Notes: generated by a model not told the origin, from the letters alone. A stretch of 64,000 bases of DNA from Hypoxylon rubiginosum (GCA_902806565.1 CADCXA010000021.1:124001-188000), one strand, 5' to 3'. Positions 45,113 through 59,900 are shown, counted from the stretch's first letter. Translations and numbers: made by a program.

Positions 45113-48100
45113 TTAATTATAATTTAATAATAATTAAATAATTATTATATTATAAAAAAAAAAATTAAATATATTTTTTTTTAATATTAATTAATATATT
45201 TATAAATTATATATTAAGTTTTTTTTATTTTATAAATTATTATTATAATTTTAATAGTTAATTAAAATTTTAATTATATTATATTTTTTAATTTTATTTT
45301 TTATTATTTTATTTTATTACTTTTTATTTAATTATAATATAATTAATATTAAAAATTTATATAAAATAAGTTTTATATAATAATATTAATTATTAAGTTT
45401 TTTATTTAATTTTAATAAAAATCTTTTAATTTTATAAAAAATCTTTTATTTATATATATAAATATAATTAATATAAAATTAAATATAATAAAAAAAAAAT
45501 AAAAAACTTAAAAAATATAACTTAATATATAATTTTATATATAATTAAATATTTAAAATTAATTTTTTAAAAAAAAATAAAACTATAAAATATTTATATA
45601 TTAAAAATATAGTTAAATAATTTTTAGTTAAATATAATTATAAAAATTTATTATTTATTATTAAAGTTTTTATAAAATTAATTAATTTATAATTTTTTTT
45701 TATTTATAAAAAAAACTTATAAAAAAATATAATAATTTTAATTTAAAATAATATATTAAAAATATTATAAACAATTATATATAAATTATAAAATAAATAT
45801 AATTTATATTTATAAATAGTTATTAAAATTTACTGTTTAATTTTTAACTTTTATTAATATATAAAAAAAACTTATAAAAAAGTTTAATTATTTTAAAATT
45901 AAAATATAAAAACTATAATTTTATATATTAATTTATATATATTTAATATTTAATTATTTAATTAACTTATAATTATTTAACTTTTAAATGTTTTTTTATA
46001 TAAATAAATTAAATTAAATAAACCTTTTTATATTAAGTTTTTATTATTATAACTTTAAAAAAAAGTATTTAAATAAAAATAAATACCTTTTATAATTATT
46101 AAAACTATAAAAAAAAATATAATTAAAAAAAGTTAAATATTAAATAATTACTTATAATTATTATAATTTATAATTATATAATTTTAAGATATATATTTTA
46201 ATAAAAATATATAATAAATATTAATTTATATATATAATTATAAAATAATATATTTATATTTATATATATATATATAAAAAAAAATTGTTTTTATTTTTTA
46301 TTTTTATATATTTTTATTTTTAAATTTTTTTTTCTTTTAATTATTATATATTTTTATTTTTTCTTTTTATTTACTTTTTTTTTATTTTCTACTTATTATT
46401 TATTTACTTTATTTTTTTTTAGATTTTTTTATTTTTTTATTTTTATTATAACTTAATTAAATATATTTATTATATAATATCTTATTTATTATATAAATAA
46501 ACTTTTTAAAAATTTTAAAGTTTTAAATAATATATATTAAAATTAAAGATTTTTTTCTTTTTATTATAAATATTATTATATATATAATTAATATAATAAT
46601 ATATTTTTTTTCTAGTAATTTATTTTATAAAATAAAAATATATTTTTTTATTATAATTTCTTTTTAAATAAATTTAATAAAATTTATTAATTATATTAAT
46701 AAATAAAGTTTATTAAAAACTTTAAAATTTTTAATTTTTAAGAAAATATATATTATTTTTATTATTAAATTAAAAATAATAATAATAAAAAAAACTTAAT
46801 TAAATATTAAAAAGCTAGGTTAAAATGTTTATTAAATTTTTTTAAAATAATAAAAATATTATTTTATAAAAAAGTATTTATATTATATTAAAAACTATTA
46901 AATTAAATAGTTTAATATTTTTAATTTATTTATTAAAATTTAAGTTAAAATTTAAATAATAATAATTAATATATATTATTTAATATAAATAATTATTTTA
47001 TTTAATTATAATTTTAATTAATATTAAATATTACTAGTTTATAATAAATAATATATATTATTTTAAAAAATTTTCTAAGAGATTTTTTAACTTTTTTTTT
47101 ATTAAAATTAATCTTATTTTAATTATTTTATTTATTAAAAATATACTTTTTTTAAAAAAAAGTTAAACTTTTTTTTTAATATAAAATTTAAATAAGTTAT
47201 AAAAATTTACCTTTTTTTAATAAAAATTATTTTTATAATTAACATTATTTTTTAAAACTTATAATTTAATAAGTTTAATTTTAATATTTATTAATTATAA
47301 TTTAATAATTAATAAACTTAAACTTATATTATTTTTTTTATTTTTTTATATTTTATAAAAAAGATTTTTTTTTAAAATTAAAAGTTATTATTAATTTAAT
47401 TAAAAGTTTTAAAATATTTAATTTAATATTAAATTTTATATAAATTTTAACTTTTTTACTAATAATATAAATTAAAACGAAATAAAATTAAAATAAAAAA
47501 TAAAATAAAAATGGGATAAAAAGTAAAATAAAAAATATTTATATTTTATTTTTATATTTTAATTTAATTATAATTAATTGTTTTTTATAAAATTAAAAAA
47601 AAAAATATTAATAATATTTTTTTAATATTTATTTAAATATATATTTATATAATTAATTATAATATATATTTTTTTTTAACTAACTTTTTATTTTAATTTT
47701 TTTTTATAATAAAATATATTATTATAATATATTTTAAAAATGTTAATTAAAAAGATATAAATTATATTTTTTTTTATTTATTAAGTTTTTTTATTTTTTA
47801 TTTAATTTTTTTATTTATTATTTTATTTTTAAAAAGTTTTATATATTTCTTTTAATTTTAATTATTCTTTTTATTTTTTATTAATATATATTATTATATT
47901 TTAATATTTATATAAATTTTATTAAAATTTATTATTAATTAAAATTAGTTTTTTATTATTATATATTATTTATTTTTATAATAATTTTATTAAATAAATA
48001 TACGTAATTTTATTAAAACTTATATAAAATATAAAAAAGTTTATAAGTAATTTAAAATAATTTTTAATTTTTATATAAATAAGTTTAATTATATATATTA

Positions 48101-51100
48101 ATTATATTATTTTTTAAAACATTATTAACCTTTAAAAAAAATTAATTTAAATATATTTTATTAATTTAAACATATTTAAAAGTTTAAAATTAATATAAAT
48201 AAAAAGTTTAATTAATAATTATTAAAATTTAATAATTTTTCCTAATTATTTTTAATTTTAAATTAATAACTTTTATATTTTTTTTATAAAATATAATTAA
48301 ATTTTATTAAATATTATAAAGTTTAATTATATAATAATAAGTTATTATAAATTAATATTTATAATATTAATATTATAAATAAGTAATATAACTTTTATAA
48401 TATATTTTATTAATAATTTAACTTATTTTTACATTTTAAAAAAAGAAAACTTATTTTATATTTAATTATTAATATTTAATTTATAGTAATTTTTAATTTT
48501 TTTTAATTCTTTTAAGGAAAATAATAATAAACTTTTATTTTATTATAAACTTAATATTTTTATTAAATACTAATAATAAAATATTATAAGTTAATATTAA
48601 TATAAAAATAATTATAAATATATTATTTATTTTTAATTATTTTATAATAGTTATTATAAAAATTAAATATTATTACTTAAATTTAAATTTTTATTATATA
48701 TTTAATTAATAAAAATATCTCTTTTTATTATTATTATAATAATAATTAATATATATATTATTTAAATATTAAAATAAAATAAAATAATATTAAAATATAT
48801 TATTTTTTATTTAATATTAAATATAACTTTATTTTAAAAATAAAATATTATTATATATTTATATATAAATAATTAAAAGTAATTAAAAATTTAATTAACT
48901 TAAAAACCTTTTTTTAATTTACTTTTATAATTAATAATTAATATTATATTTAATTTAATTTTTTTAAAATAATAGTTTTAACTTATATATTATATATTTA
49001 AAATAATAATTTATTTTAAAAAAACTTATTAAATTATTAACAAAATTTATATATTAAAATATAAAGTTTTAAATATATTTTTATTTATTATTATTTAAAT
49101 AATAATAATATTAATTTTTATATTTTTAATTTTAATTAAAATTTATTATATAAACTTAATTAATTTTATATTATTTATTAATAAAAGTTAATTATTATAT
49201 TTATTAATATATAAAATATATTAAAATAAATAAAATAAAATTAAAAAATAGTTTATTTATATTTAATTTAAAGTTATAAAAAAGTTTTAATTAAGTTTAA
49301 AAAAATTAAAATAAATTATATTAAATATTAATTAGTTATATAAATTAAAATTAATATATTTATTATTATTATTATTATTAATTTTATTTTTATTTATTAG
49401 TTTTTATAACTATTTTTTTAATTTAATAATAATAGTTATTATAATAAAAACTTAATAAATAAATTATATTTATAATAAAAAACTAAAAAAAATAAAACCA
49501 AAAAGTTTTTAAAAACTAAAAAACTTATTAAAATTAAAGGATTTTTTAAAGTTTAAAAAAGGTAAAAAAGCATTTTAATATTATATAAAAAAAGTTAATA
49601 AACTTAAATTAATTAAAAATTAATGTTAGTTAAATTATATATTAATATTATTTAAAAAGGAAAAAAAAAAACATTTAAACGTTATATAAAATTAAATACA
49701 CGATATATTTAAAAAGTTATAAAATATAAAAAAGTTAAGGAAAAAATATAAATAAATTTAAAAAAGTTATATAATTTTTAAAAATAAATATAAACACATT
49801 TTTAACATTTTTTACTATTTATAAGAAACACTAAAAATACGTTTATATTTTTTAATAAAAAACTATTATAATATAACTTAAAAATAATATTTAATAAATT
49901 ATTTAATTTTTATTTAATATTATAAATATTAAAATTATTTATATAAATACCTTACGTTTTTATTAAATGTTAATTCTTAGTAAATATTATATTTATTATA
50001 ATTTTAATTTTAAAATTATTTTTAATTTATAATATTAAGGTTTTTTTTTTTTATAATAAATTTATTTTATATTTTATATAAGTTTTTATTAGATTTTTAT
50101 TTTAAAAAGTTTATATAATTAATAAATACTATTAATATTAAAGTTATTAAATTAAAATTTAATTAATTTAATTTTATTATAAAACTAATAATTAATATTA
50201 AATATTTTAATTATTTTAAACACGTAAAATTATTTTTATTTTTCCTTATTTTAAATTATAATAATATTAATTATAACTTTATAATATATATTTATTATAT
50301 TATAATTAAAAATATTTAACTTTATAATAATATATTTAATAAAAATATTTTATATTTTTTATATTTTAAAAGTTTTTAAAACATCGATTTTATTTTAATT
50401 ATTATATTATTAATAACTAATAATATTATTATTTAAAAAACCTGTTATTTTTATATTTTTAGTTATATAAATTTATTTTTATATTTATTTTATATTTCTA
50501 GGTTTTAATTATAATAAATTTAAAGTTATATATTATAATGTTTTTTTTTAATAATTAATAATTTTTTTATGTTTTTAATATTTTTTTATTATATTTTATT
50601 ATATTTTTAAATAATATTTTTATTAACTTTTTTAATATATTAATAAAAATTACTTTAATATCCTTTTTTATTATTATTTAATAAACTGTTATTATATTTA
50701 TATTTATTTTTTTATTAATTAATTTAATTAATTTAATTAATTTAATTAATTATATAATTATTATTAATTATAATAAAATTTACTAGGTTATATAATATAA
50801 TATAAAAATAAAAATAATATATTTAATATTAAAAAAAACTAAGTTATAATTTAATATTTATAAAATAATATAAATAAGGTTATTATATAAAATAGTATAT
50901 ATAAAGCTTTAAGTTTTATATATAATTATAAAGTTATATATTTATACTTAGATTTTTAAACTAAGTTATAATTAAATTATAATATTAATAATTACTTTTT
51001 ACCTTATTTTTTATTTTATTTTATTTTATTATAAATAGTTTTATTTATTTAATTTATATTAATATATATATATATTATATAATTAAACCTTATTTATTTA

Positions 51101-53419
51101 ATAATATTAATTATATAAAATAATATATAAAAATATTAAATAATAATAAACTTATTAATAATTTAAATAATATATTTTTTTTTATAATAATATTTATTAT
51201 ATATTAAATTATAAAAAGTTTATTATTATTTTAAAAAAATTAAATAATTAATATATTTTTATTTTTAAAATTATTAAATTAAATATAAAATATTTATATA
51301 ATATATATATAATATATTATAATTATATTTACTAAAATTTTTAAAATATTAAAATTAAGTTTTTTTTTAATTGTTTTATATAAAATATTTTTTATTTAAA
51401 AACCATATATATTATTTTTATATTATATTTTTATTATTTAATATAAGTTTATAATAATAATAAAAACATATATAAAGTTTAAAATAAATTTATATTAAAG
51501 TTTAAAAAAAGTTATAGTTAATTTATAAATAAAAATAATAAATATATATATAAATTAAATTTAATTAATAATAATAATAATTTTATTTAAAATAATAAAA
51601 TATTAATATTTAATAAATTTAAATTTAAGTTTAATAACTATTAAATATATTTATATAACTTAAATGTTTATAAAAAGTGTTTTTTTAACTTAAAAAATAA
51701 TAAGAATTATAAAAAATATAAATAAATTTAAAAATATAATAATAAGTTTAATAATATTAATATTAAAATAAATATAAATTTTAATATTATTTATTTTATA
51801 TGTAATAATACTATAAATAAGTTTTAAAAATTAAGTAAAAATGTTATTTTTTTTAGTTATAATATTTTAAAAAAAAAATATATATATAAAAGAAAATATA
51901 TTTTTAAAGTTTTATTTTAATAAATTAAACTTAAAAAAATAAATTATATATATAACTTTTTATAAAATTTAAGTTTATTAATTAAAATATTATATATTAA
52001 ATATAATTAAATAAATAATTATTATAATAAAAAGGTTTTAAAATAATATATAATTAATATAAATATATATATAAAATTATTTTTATGTTAATTAATATAA
52101 TTAATAAATATAATAAATATAATAATTAGTAACTTTTAATTAATTATTATTTATAATAATTATAATATTTATTATTATAAGGAAAAAAAACTATTAATAA
52201 ATAAACTAATAATAATAAAAACCATATAAATTTATATAAAAATTAAAATAAATTAATATAACTTTTAATATAAATAAGTTTTTAATAAATATATAAATAA
52301 ATTAATTTATTATATTAATATTTAGTTTATTTATATAAAAAGTATTTATTTAAATTAAAAATAAATGTATTTATATTTTTAATTTAATATTTAATTATTC
52401 GTTATTTATTAAATAATATAAATAAATTATATTTTTTTTAAACTTTTTAATAATAATTAATAAGTTTTTATTTAATTATTATTATTAAATTATTATTAAC
52501 TTATTTTTTAACCTTTATTTAATTATTATTAGTTTGGCTTTTATATTTTTAATAACCTTATTATTTTTACTAGTTATTAAGTTATTTTTAAAGTTATTAT
52601 TATTATTTTTAATAATATTAATTTTAGTTTTATTGTTTTTAACTTTGGTTTTAATTTCTAATAAAAATAATAAGTTTATAAAATAATAATTATTATTATT
52701 TTTAAGTTTATTATTATTTATTATAATATTTAATTATTAAAAAGTTATTAATTAATTATTTAATTAAATAATAATTATATTAAACTTATTTTAACTATTT
52801 ATTAATATATAATTAATATTATTTATTAAATATATTTTAATAATAAAATTTATTAATATTACTAGTATTTAAAAATATAAACATTTATTAGATTTAGGTT
52901 TTTTTAACTTAATAAAATTAATATTATAATTAATTTTAATTAAATTATTATTTAATATTAATTAAAAACTAATAATATAATTATTATAATTAATTTTATT
53001 TAAACCATTATTTAATATTAATTAAATTTATATTTAAAACATTAATATTTAATTAAATATTAAAAATATTTTATTTTTATTATTTTCTTTTTTCTTTTTA
53101 ATTTTTATCTTTTTAAATATTTTAATATAATATAATAACTGTTATTTTTTAACTATTTAAATAATAAATTTATTATTTTTTAAATATTTAAATAAGATAT
53201 TATTTATTTTAAATATATAAAACTTATTTAATAATAAAAAGTTTTTTTTATTATATTATAAAAGTTTTATTTATATATTTAATTTATTAGTTAATTAATA
53301 TAAAACTAAAAATATAAATACTTTTATATTTTAATTTTAAATTAATTTATAATTAAACTTATTATAATAACTTTAAATTTTTATAAATTATAATTAATTA
53401 ATATTAATAAATTAAACTA

Positions 53420-53485
53420 AATAATAATTAAATAATAATTAAATAATAATTAAATAATAATTTAATAATAATTTAATAATAGTTT
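53420..53485. repeat. 11-bp tandem repeat, second array
   Basis: Units AATAATAATTA then AATAATAATTT, period 11 bp, about six copies, the same unit type as the array at 44974. A related array in the complementary orientation (TTATTATTAAA) is visible near 54610-54660, which may mean inverted copies of one element. Confidence 0.7.
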
Positions 53486-55358
53486 ATTTAAGCTTATAAT
53501 AAAATTATATATTATATTAGTTTTATATAAAAATAAATTTATATAAAACATTATATTATTTAGTTAATATTTATTTTATTAATATTTAAAAAATATTTTA
53601 TAAGTTTTTAATAATAGATTTTTTAGTTAATATAAAAAAAGTTAATAATAAATTAATTATATTTATTAGTTATTATTTAATTTTAATTAAATTATTATTT
53701 AATTATAGTTTATATATTTATTTTAATATAAAAGTTATATTAATATTTTTAAAATTATAATTATTAATTAAAATCTTTTATATAATTATTAATATATTTA
53801 TATTTTTTTTAGTTTTAAAAATAATACCATATATAATATTAAATTTAAATATAATTTTAATTATATATTTTATAATTTATTAATTTTTAAATGTTAATTA
53901 AGTTTTAATTTAATTTATATGTTATTATTATATTAAAAAATTAAAATTTAATTGTTAAAAGATATTATAATAATTAGTATATTATTTAATATTAAATTAT
54001 TATAATATTTACTAGTATTTTAACTTGTAAATATATTTAAAAATTTATAATTTTTTTTAATATGTTTTTTTTATTTTAAAAGGTTAATTAAATATTATTA
54101 ATTAATAATAAAACTAATATTAACTAATTTATAGGAATTTAATTAATAAAATTTTTATTTAAAATAAGTTTTATTTTTATTAGTTATAATTAAAAAACAG
54201 TTAAACCGGCGTTAAATAATAACTTAATAATAATTATATAATAATTTAATAATAATTTAAAAAATTTTAAATATTATAAAAATATTTATAATTAAAATAA
54301 AAGTTTTAAATAATTAAAATGTTTTTTATGTTTATTAATTTTATTAATACTTAGTTTTTAAATATATAAAAATTAATATATATATTAAAAAAAAATATTA
54401 TATTATTATTATTATTATTATTATATATAGTTTTAATAAATAATTTAAATATTATTATTTTAATATATTAAAAATATTTATAATATATTTTTAAAGTTAT
54501 AAATTAAATATTAATATATTAAGTTTTTATTAAATAAAAAAATATATTAAAAGTGAAAAGTAATTTATATTAAAATATAATAAATTTATAATTATTTTTA
54601 AGTTATATTTAAATTATTAATAAATTATTATTAAATTATTATTTAATTATTATTAAATTATTTTTATTAAATATTATTATAAATAATAATTTTATTTCTT
54701 ATGTTATTTATTTATATTATATTATATATTTATTATTATATATATTTATTAATTATAAATATTAATTTTAAATATTATTATTTTATTTATTTTAAAATTA
54801 TTTATTGTTTTTAAATATTGTTTTTTTATTATTATTAAACTAGTAGTTTTATTTTTAGTTTTTATATTACTATATAATATTATTATTTAATAATAATTAA
54901 CCTTATTTATTTTAATTAATTAAATAATTATAAATTTATAATAAAAATATATATAAAATTAATTTACTAAGTTTTTTAAATTTTATAAATTTTATTTAAA
55001 TTTTTATATTTATTTAATTTATTATATATATATATTATTTTTAAATTTTAAATTTATTTTTTATATATTTATTTAATAATTATATTAATAATTTATTATT
55101 ATATTATTATATTATTTTTTTTAATAAATTTATATTAATATTTATAATTATATATTAATATTATTTTAATTATTTTAATTTAAAACTAATATTAAATCTT
55201 AATATTTATAATAATAATAATATTTATTATATTATAATATATTATATTATATATATAATAATTAAAAATATTTAAGCTTTTAATAAAAAAAAAATATAAA
55301 TAAATTTTAATAAAATATCTTTTTTTTAAAATTATAATATTAATTTTTATAAATATAT

Positions 55359-55620
55359 TATAATAAGATTAAAATACCAAGGTATTAAAATATTATATAA
55401 TATTTTAAACTATATATAACTTAAGTTTATTATATAACTTATTTAAATATTATATTAAAATAATTTTTCCTTAAATATTACTTTTATTATATATAATATT
55501 TTAATATTAATTAAATATTCGTATTAATTAACATATTTTTAATATATCCTTTATATTTATTATTACTTATAATAACTTTTAATTATAAGATATTAAAGTT
55601 TTATTTTATTATAATTAACA
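55359..55620 (+). repeat. Left LTR, 262 bp
   Basis: Aligns base for base with 56708-56969. It is more AT-rich than the right copy (for example ATACCAAGGTATTAAAATAT versus ATACCAGGGTGTTAAGATAT), with nearly all differences being C/T or G/A. The end TTAACA keeps the canonical CA. Confidence 0.85.
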
Positions 55621-55730
55621 CTTAACCTGGATTTAAATTTATATAACCACAGTTTTAAAAGAACCGCTTGTATTTACCTTAATTAATATAATATTATACC
55701 AATTAAGATAAATATTGCAAGCTTTTAAAC

Positions 55731-56111
55731 ATGGGAGCCCCAAAGCCCTTTATCCTTTTTTGTTATTTTTTTCCTTCCTACCACGTTAAAACACCCACGT
55801 TAAGACACCCACGCGTCAAGAAACCCTTGGGTACCCACGAGCAAAATTACCTACGATGCCTACAAGTCAAGCCAATACGATGCCGATCAATTTGTACACG
55901 TCGTCGCTGGTTACGTACAACGCCTACTAGCCCCAACCAAGACCTACAAGATCCCAGCCCTAGTTACACAAGATACCAGTTACAAGATACCAAGCGAGAT
56001 ACCAGTTACGAGATACCAAGCGAGATACCAGTTACAAGATACCAAGCAAAATACCGATCAAGATACCAAGCAAGATACCAAGCAAGATACCAGTTACAAA
56101 ATACCAGTTAA
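55731..56111 (+). other. Open frame in LTR-element core (not called as a gene)
   Basis: A 126-codon frame (MGAPKPFILF...) runs through the first part of the internal region and then through the GATACCAGTTACAA/GATACCAAGCGA repeats, giving a Tyr/Gln/Arg-rich repeated tail (YQARYQARYQ). An alternative frame reads YDAYKSSQYDADQFVHVVAG, faintly gag-like. It could be a relic of gag; evidence is weak. Confidence 0.25.
55968..56110 (+). repeat. Alternating 14/12-bp repeats in LTR-element core
   Basis: GATACCAGTTACAA (14 bp) and GATACCAAGCGA (12 bp) alternate about ten times, with looser copies continuing to about 56210. The G+C level is normal and no RIP signature is obvious, unlike the LTRs on both sides. 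Confidence 0.8.
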
Positions 56112-56256
56112 CCAAGACCTACAAGATCCCAATTATCAAGATACTAGCCACAGAGATACTAGATACTCGAGATACCATACGAGACAAAATACCAAGCAAG
56201 AATCAAGTACAAGATGACGGCTTCGGAGCCCAGGGTGCCCCACATAGTTACCCCTT

Positions 56257-56384
56257 CAAGTCCAAGTCCAAGTCCAAGTCCACGAGTCCAAGTCCAAGTC
56301 CAAGTCCAAGTCCACAAGTCCAAGTCCAAGTCCAAGTCCAAGTCCAAGTCCAAGTTCAAGTCCAAGTCAAGTCAAGTCAAGTCC
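56257..56384 (+). repeat. Hexanucleotide array (AAGTCC)n
   Basis: About twenty CAAGTC hexamers with small interruptions (CACGAGTCC, CCACAAGTCC) end in three AAGTC pentamers. Translation gives SPSPSP, VQVQVQ or KSKSKS runs according to frame; the ORFs across it are repeat artefacts. Confidence 0.9.
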
Positions 56385-56471
56385 CAGGTATTAAGGTTTC
56401 AAGGTTTCAAGAGAAGGATCCAGGATGGTATCAAGTCGATCAAGGCACTGGTTACATACAAGAGGGTATAG

Positions 56472-56558
56472 GTATCAGGTATAAGGAGAAGAGCTACAAG
56501 GTATTATATACAAGGAGGAGAGCTACAAGGTATCAGGTATAAGGAGGAAAGCTACAAG
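56472..56558 (+). repeat. 29-bp tandem repeat, three exact-length copies
   Basis: Units begin GTATCAGGTATAAGGAG (56472), GTATTATATACAAGGAG (56501) and GTATCAGGTATAAGGAG (56530), and each ends in AGCTACAAG. Period 29 bp. Part of the normal-composition core of the LTR element. Confidence 0.85.
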
Positions 56559-56697
56559 GAGACTGCCGGCACGCGCGTCCTGAAATTTTTTTTTCAAGGC
56601 TCACTTAAGCTCGGCAATCGTATATTTAATTACTTATTTATTTGTTTATTTGTTTGTTTTATATAGCTCCGATTTAATAAAAACTTATCGTCGCTAT

Positions 56698-56707
56698 AAG
56701 GGAGGGC
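56698..56707 (+). other. Polypurine tract of the LTR element
   Basis: AAGGGAGGGC immediately precedes the TG of the right LTR. This is the expected priming site for plus-strand DNA synthesis in LTR retrotransposons and fixes the orientation. Confidence 0.7.
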
Positions 56708-56969
56708 TGTAATAGGATTAAAATACCAGGGTGTTAAGATATTATATAATGTCTTAGGTTATATATAGCTTAAACTTATTATATAACTCATTTAAATATT
56801 ACACTAGGATAACTTTTTTTTAAATATTATTTTTATTATATATAATATTTTAATATTAATTAGATATTTATATTAATTAATATATTTTTAATATATCTTT
56901 TATATTTATTATTATTTATAATAACTTTTAATTATAAAATATTAAAACTTTATTTTATTATAATATTTA
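56708..56969 (+). repeat. Right LTR, 262 bp
   Basis: Partner of 55359-55620. It begins TGTAATAGGATTAAAATACC and its last two bases are TA where the left copy has CA. It retains more G/C than the left copy in its first third. Confidence 0.85.
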
Positions 56970-59900
56970 AAAATAATATTTTATTTATAAGTTATTATTA
57001 TTTTTATATTTTAAGTTATAAATAAAAAAATTATATATATTAATATTATAATTTTATATAAATAATATCCTTTAATTATTATTTATAATTTTATTAATTA
57101 ACTTAAAAAAAATATTTAATAATTTATATAAAATACTAATATTAAAAAGTTAATTAATTAATAATAATATAATAATATAAAATAATAAATTAATATAAAT
57201 TTATTTAAAATTTAAAAATATAATATTTAATTTAATATAATAATAATTATTTATAAATTATTATTACTTATAAAAAAGTTTTTAATAATATTTAAGTTTT
57301 ATTATTTTTATATATTAGTTAATATTATATTTATTAAAAATAAAAATTATCCTTAGATTTTTTTAAAAATAATAATAATTATTATTATTATTATTTAATA
57401 TTTTTAAGTTTTATTAATAAGCTTAATTAATAATAAACTAACTTTTTATTTATTAATATATATATTATATATTAATAGTTAATTAATTATAATAATTTTA
57501 TTAAATTTTAAAATAATTTTTAAAATATTAATAATATTAATTTTATTTAATTTTAACTTTATTTTAAAATTAAAGTTTACTTTTATTATTAATATATTAT
57601 TATTTTTTATAATAAGGTACTTTTAAATTTAAAAAATAAATTTATTTATTTAATAATTAATAAATATTTTTTAAATTAAAAATAAATTAAAATTATTATT
57701 ATTAATTAATTTAAAAATTCTTTTTTATATTAACTTTTTTAATAGAATATATATTATATTAAAGTAACTATAATTTTTATTAATATAATTAATAGTTTTA
57801 TTTAAATTAAATAAAATCTTTTAATAAATATTAATAAGAATATATATATTAAATTATTATATAATATATTATTTTATTTTTAAATTTAAAGGTTAATAAT
57901 TAAAATTAATTTAATATAAATGGTTAATTTAATAAAAGTAATTAATTTAAAAATAGTTAGTTTAAAAATAGTTAATTTAAAAATAACTAGTTTAAAAATA
58001 ATTAATTTAAAAATAATTAACTTAAAAAAGTTACTGTTTTTAATATAAATATAATAAAAAATAAAAAATAATAAATTTTTTATAGTTTATAAATATATAA
58101 TATAAATATTATTAATTAAAAAACCTTTAATTTTTAATTAAAATATATAAAAACTAATTAATATATTTATATTTTTATAAAATTATTTAATAATTAAAGT
58201 TAAATAAAAACTTTTTTTTTCTTTTTAAAATATTTTATAAATATTATAATTTAGTTATTATTAATTGTTTATTATTTATTATTATATAATTTAATAATAA
58301 TATATTTTTAAAAAAAATAATTTAAATATATATAATATTTATTTAATTTAATATTTATATAACTTATTTTTAATTATATTAAATAATTTTTTTAATAAAT
58401 AATAAATAAATTTATATTATTTAAACATTTAAATAAATATTTTTTTATTTTTATTAATATAATATTAAATAATAAATATATAAATTTTAAGTTAAAATAA
58501 AAATAATAATAAGTTTTATAATATTTATTATATTTTTATTTTTATTTTATAGTTATTATTAATATTTTAATAAAAACGTTTATTATAAATAAAATATTTT
58601 ATTTTATTATTAAGGCCGTTATATTAATAAATTTACTTATAGTTTATATTTTATATTTTATTATAAAATTTAGTTTATATATAATTAATTATAATTAAGA
58701 TATTAAATTTATTATTATTAAACTTATTATTAAAACTTATATTAAAGAAAAAAAAAAAGGTGAGAAAATATAAAAAAAATATAAAATAATATTAAAATAT
58801 AAAAGTAATAAATTATAATTAAATAATTATAATAATAAAGGATTAAATAAATTAGTTAAATATTAAAATGTTTTAAAAATTAAATATTTAAATTAATATT
58901 ATTATATATATAATTATTAATTTATATATTTTAATATATTGTTAGCGATTTAATTAAATAAAATTATTTGTTTTTATATAAGTTTTATTAATATATAGTT
59001 TTTTTTTAAATTAAGATTTATATTTAAAATTAAATTATTAACATTATTAAATAAATTAAGCGTTTTTATATTTAAATTAAAATATATATATTTTATTTAT
59101 ATAAATAAACTAAATATATATATTTATTTTATATAATAAACTTAAATAAAATAAAAACATTATTTAATTTACATTAAGAATTTATTTATAAATAAATAAA
59201 TATATTAATTAGTTTTTTTTTATTATTTTTATAATTTTTCCTTTTTATTTAATAAAAATAATTAAAAAATATTATATATTTAAAAATAAAATAAATATAT
59301 AATTTTTTAAGTTAACATAAAAATCGGTTTAATATTAAAATAATATATTAATAATATATATAATAAATTTACTTATATATTAAATAATTATTTATATTTT
59401 ATTTTTATTATTATAAATGTTTTTCTTTATTAATTAAAATTAATAAAACTTAATAAAACGTTAAAATAAATATTATTTTCATTTTAATTATAATTATTAA
59501 GTTTTTATTATATATTATTTTTATTTTATTTATAAATAATAAGGTTTTAATATTTAGTATTTTTAATTTATTTATAAACTTTATATTAATTATAAATAAA
59601 AATAATATTTTTATTATAAATTTAAGTTTAATATTTTTATTAAATTATTAAAATTTTAAAAAGTTAAATAACTTAGTAATTTAAATAAAAATTAATTAAA
59701 TATTATAATTATTAAGGTTATAAAAAATAAATATTTAAAATATATATTTAACTTTTTTCTTTTATTTTAAAAAAAATAATAAATATTAATTTTTTTTTTT
59801 AATTTTAAAGAAATTATTTTTTATTATATAATATTAAGCGGTAAAAATATTTTATATATTATAATTTATAACTTATAACTTAAAAAAGTAACTTAAATAT

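Larger units (their letters stand above)
44757..55358. repeat. Extreme AT-rich block, probably RIP-degraded repeats (right, part 1)
   Basis: Same character as the left block: almost only A/T, stop codons everywhere, no ORF of note. It contains 11-bp tandem arrays (listed separately), a short AATTAATTT run near 50715-50751, and many A/T homopolymers. No decodable gene, tRNA or transposon terminus was found up to the LTR element at 55359. Confidence 0.85.
55359..56969 (+). mobile_element. Non-autonomous LTR retrotransposon, 1611 bp (TRIM/LARD-like)
   Basis: Two 262-bp direct repeats, 55359-55620 and 56708-56969, align over their full length without an indel (constant offset 1349). The right copy starts with TG, the left copy ends with CA; the other two termini read TA, as expected if TG and CA were hit by RIP. 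A polypurine tract AAGGGAGGGC (56698-56707) sits directly before the right LTR and sets plus-strand orientation. The internal 1087 bp has no gag-pol and is mostly tandem repeats. No clear primer-binding site and no matching 5-bp target duplication were seen; the flanks are heavily mutated. It needs trans-supplied enzymes if it ever moved. Confidence 0.85.

Noticed and set aside
55968..56384. CRISPR-like array
   Set aside because: The repeats are contiguous without unique spacers, and the genome is a eukaryote.
56214..56471. SPSPSP/KSKSKS ORF as a coding gene
   Set aside because: The reading frame is produced by the AAGTCC hexamer array inside the LTR element; the opposite strand is equally open (DLDLDL).
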